Below are positions 63,545 through 64,000 of a stretch of DNA of 64,000 bases, piece after piece; positions within the stretch are counted from its first letter, which is position 1, and each line of letters starts with the position of its first letter. The DNA comes from Hydrococcus rivularis NIES-593 (GTDB lineage Bacteria; Cyanobacteriota; Cyanobacteriia; Cyanobacteriales; Microcystaceae): NCBI RefSeq assembly GCF_001904635.1, contig NZ_MRCB01000022.1:1-64000 (forward strand), written 5' to 3'. A model generated the notes under the pieces. That model was not told the DNA's origin and made no database searches. It saw only the letters and a list, made by a program, of their open reading frames with translations. The translations under genes and the position numbers were made by a program.

Positions 63545-64000
63545 CTAGCTTACTGCTGCACGACTTACGGCTAAAGTTGCAACTAGCCTTACTCCATATT
63601 CTTCTTCAAATACGCCCTTTTCGTAATCTAAATTCCACAATTCCAAAGCACAATCATCATCGGGATTTGAGGTAAAAAGATGTAGATGTAGGGTTTTATA
63701 CTCTGAGTCATACTTGCACTCGAATTTTTCGATCGCTCCAATTTGCCTGCGATCCAAAGCAACTGCAATGCGTAAGATAGCGCTGAGCTGTTTGATAGCT
63801 TTGCGATAGTTATCGGGCAATTTGCTGTAAGGTTCGTGTTTTTTCCTAGGCTTACTCTTACGATGATAGCGAGCTATATTCGCGATGAGTTCCAGTTCTA
63901 TTTCAGTAAACCCCAACAATTCTGCATTGCGAATTAGATAATAAGAATGTTTGTGATGGGCTGAATGGCTAATATATAAGCCGCAATTGTGTAAAATTGC
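63545..64000 (-). CDS. ppx: exopolyphosphatase (Ppx/GppA) C-terminal part, cut by the window edge
   Basis: The minus-strand frame is open to the last base of the window, so the N-terminus lies beyond 64000. The visible 151 residues form the HD-like C-terminal domain: HNCGLYISHSAHHKHSYYLIRNAELLGFT then ELELIANIARYHRKSKP. These are typical of Ppx/GppA enzymes that trim polyphosphate or act on pppGpp. The catalytic ASKHA domain is not in view. Confidence 0.85.
   Translation of the reverse strand, partial: AILHNCGLYISHSAHHKHSYYLIRNAELLGFTEIELELIANIARYHRKSKPRKKHEPYSKLPDNYRKAIKQLSAILRIAVALDRRQIGAIEKFECKYDSEYKTLHLHLFTSNPDDDCALELWNLDYEKGVFEEEYGVRLVATLAVSRAAVS

Overview
The window is a stretch of cyanobacterial chromosome. 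The evidence is the very frequent HIP1 octamer GCGATCGC, photosynthesis-linked genes (ndhC-ndhK-ndhJ, chlI, menD and menG for phylloquinone), a group I intron in a tRNA gene, and many families known mainly from cyanobacteria (DUF3598, DUF2605, DUF2973, PatD). No heterocyst or nitrogenase genes are seen. Species cannot be fixed from the sequence. All function calls rest on motif and family recognition by eye; no database search was run.

Layout. 0.5-8.7 kb is housekeeping: a CocE-type hydrolase, a cupin, folP, tpiA, DUF3598, panD, a methyltransferase, a rubrerythrin and map. 9.0-15.5 kb is a copper-handling region: a Cu+-type P1B ATPase, a 21-residue membrane micropeptide, a membrane cupredoxin, a DUF305 lipoprotein and a multicopper oxidase. 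Three promoters there share one operator with a MerR-type long spacer. 15.9-25 kb holds a NACHT STAND protein, a HEAGH membrane protein, guaA, a universal stress protein, pgk and phoD. 25.4-27 kb is an ECF sigma / membrane anti-sigma / Spy-like triad. 27-31.6 kb carries an aldo/keto reductase, tRNA-Arg(CCU) with a group I intron, YdcF, DUF2605, DUF2973 and a YqiA-like esterase.

The accessory core is 31.7-42.9 kb. It has a truncated NB-ARC protein bracketed by 18-bp direct repeats, a long pentapeptide-repeat protein, and a double-glycine peptide export locus. That locus has five small precursors in tandem, a PpiC-type prolyl isomerase, an HlyD-type adaptor, a C39-peptidase ABC transporter (PCAT) and a sixth, different precursor. 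It is the best candidate for a little-described system: the peptides have no modification enzyme beside them, they differ strongly after the GG site, and three precursors are followed by the same hairpin.

43-64 kb returns to core genes: menG, DUF445, menD, a GST, chlI, an MCE (MlaF/MlaD) pair, ndhCKJ, a RelA/SpoT enzyme, a PatD homologue, a fused Dpp/Opp ATPase, gshB, grxC, a pentapeptide/TPR protein, tenA, phaB and the 3' end of a Ppx-type gene running off the window.

Short MITE-like repeats are scattered throughout. One supplies the stop codon of the cupredoxin gene; another sits between two broken genes near 47.7 kb. Two further gene remnants are recorded: a small secreted protein with an in-frame stop and a frameshift (13.2-13.8 kb), and an MDR oxidoreductase fragment (47.7-48.1 kb).
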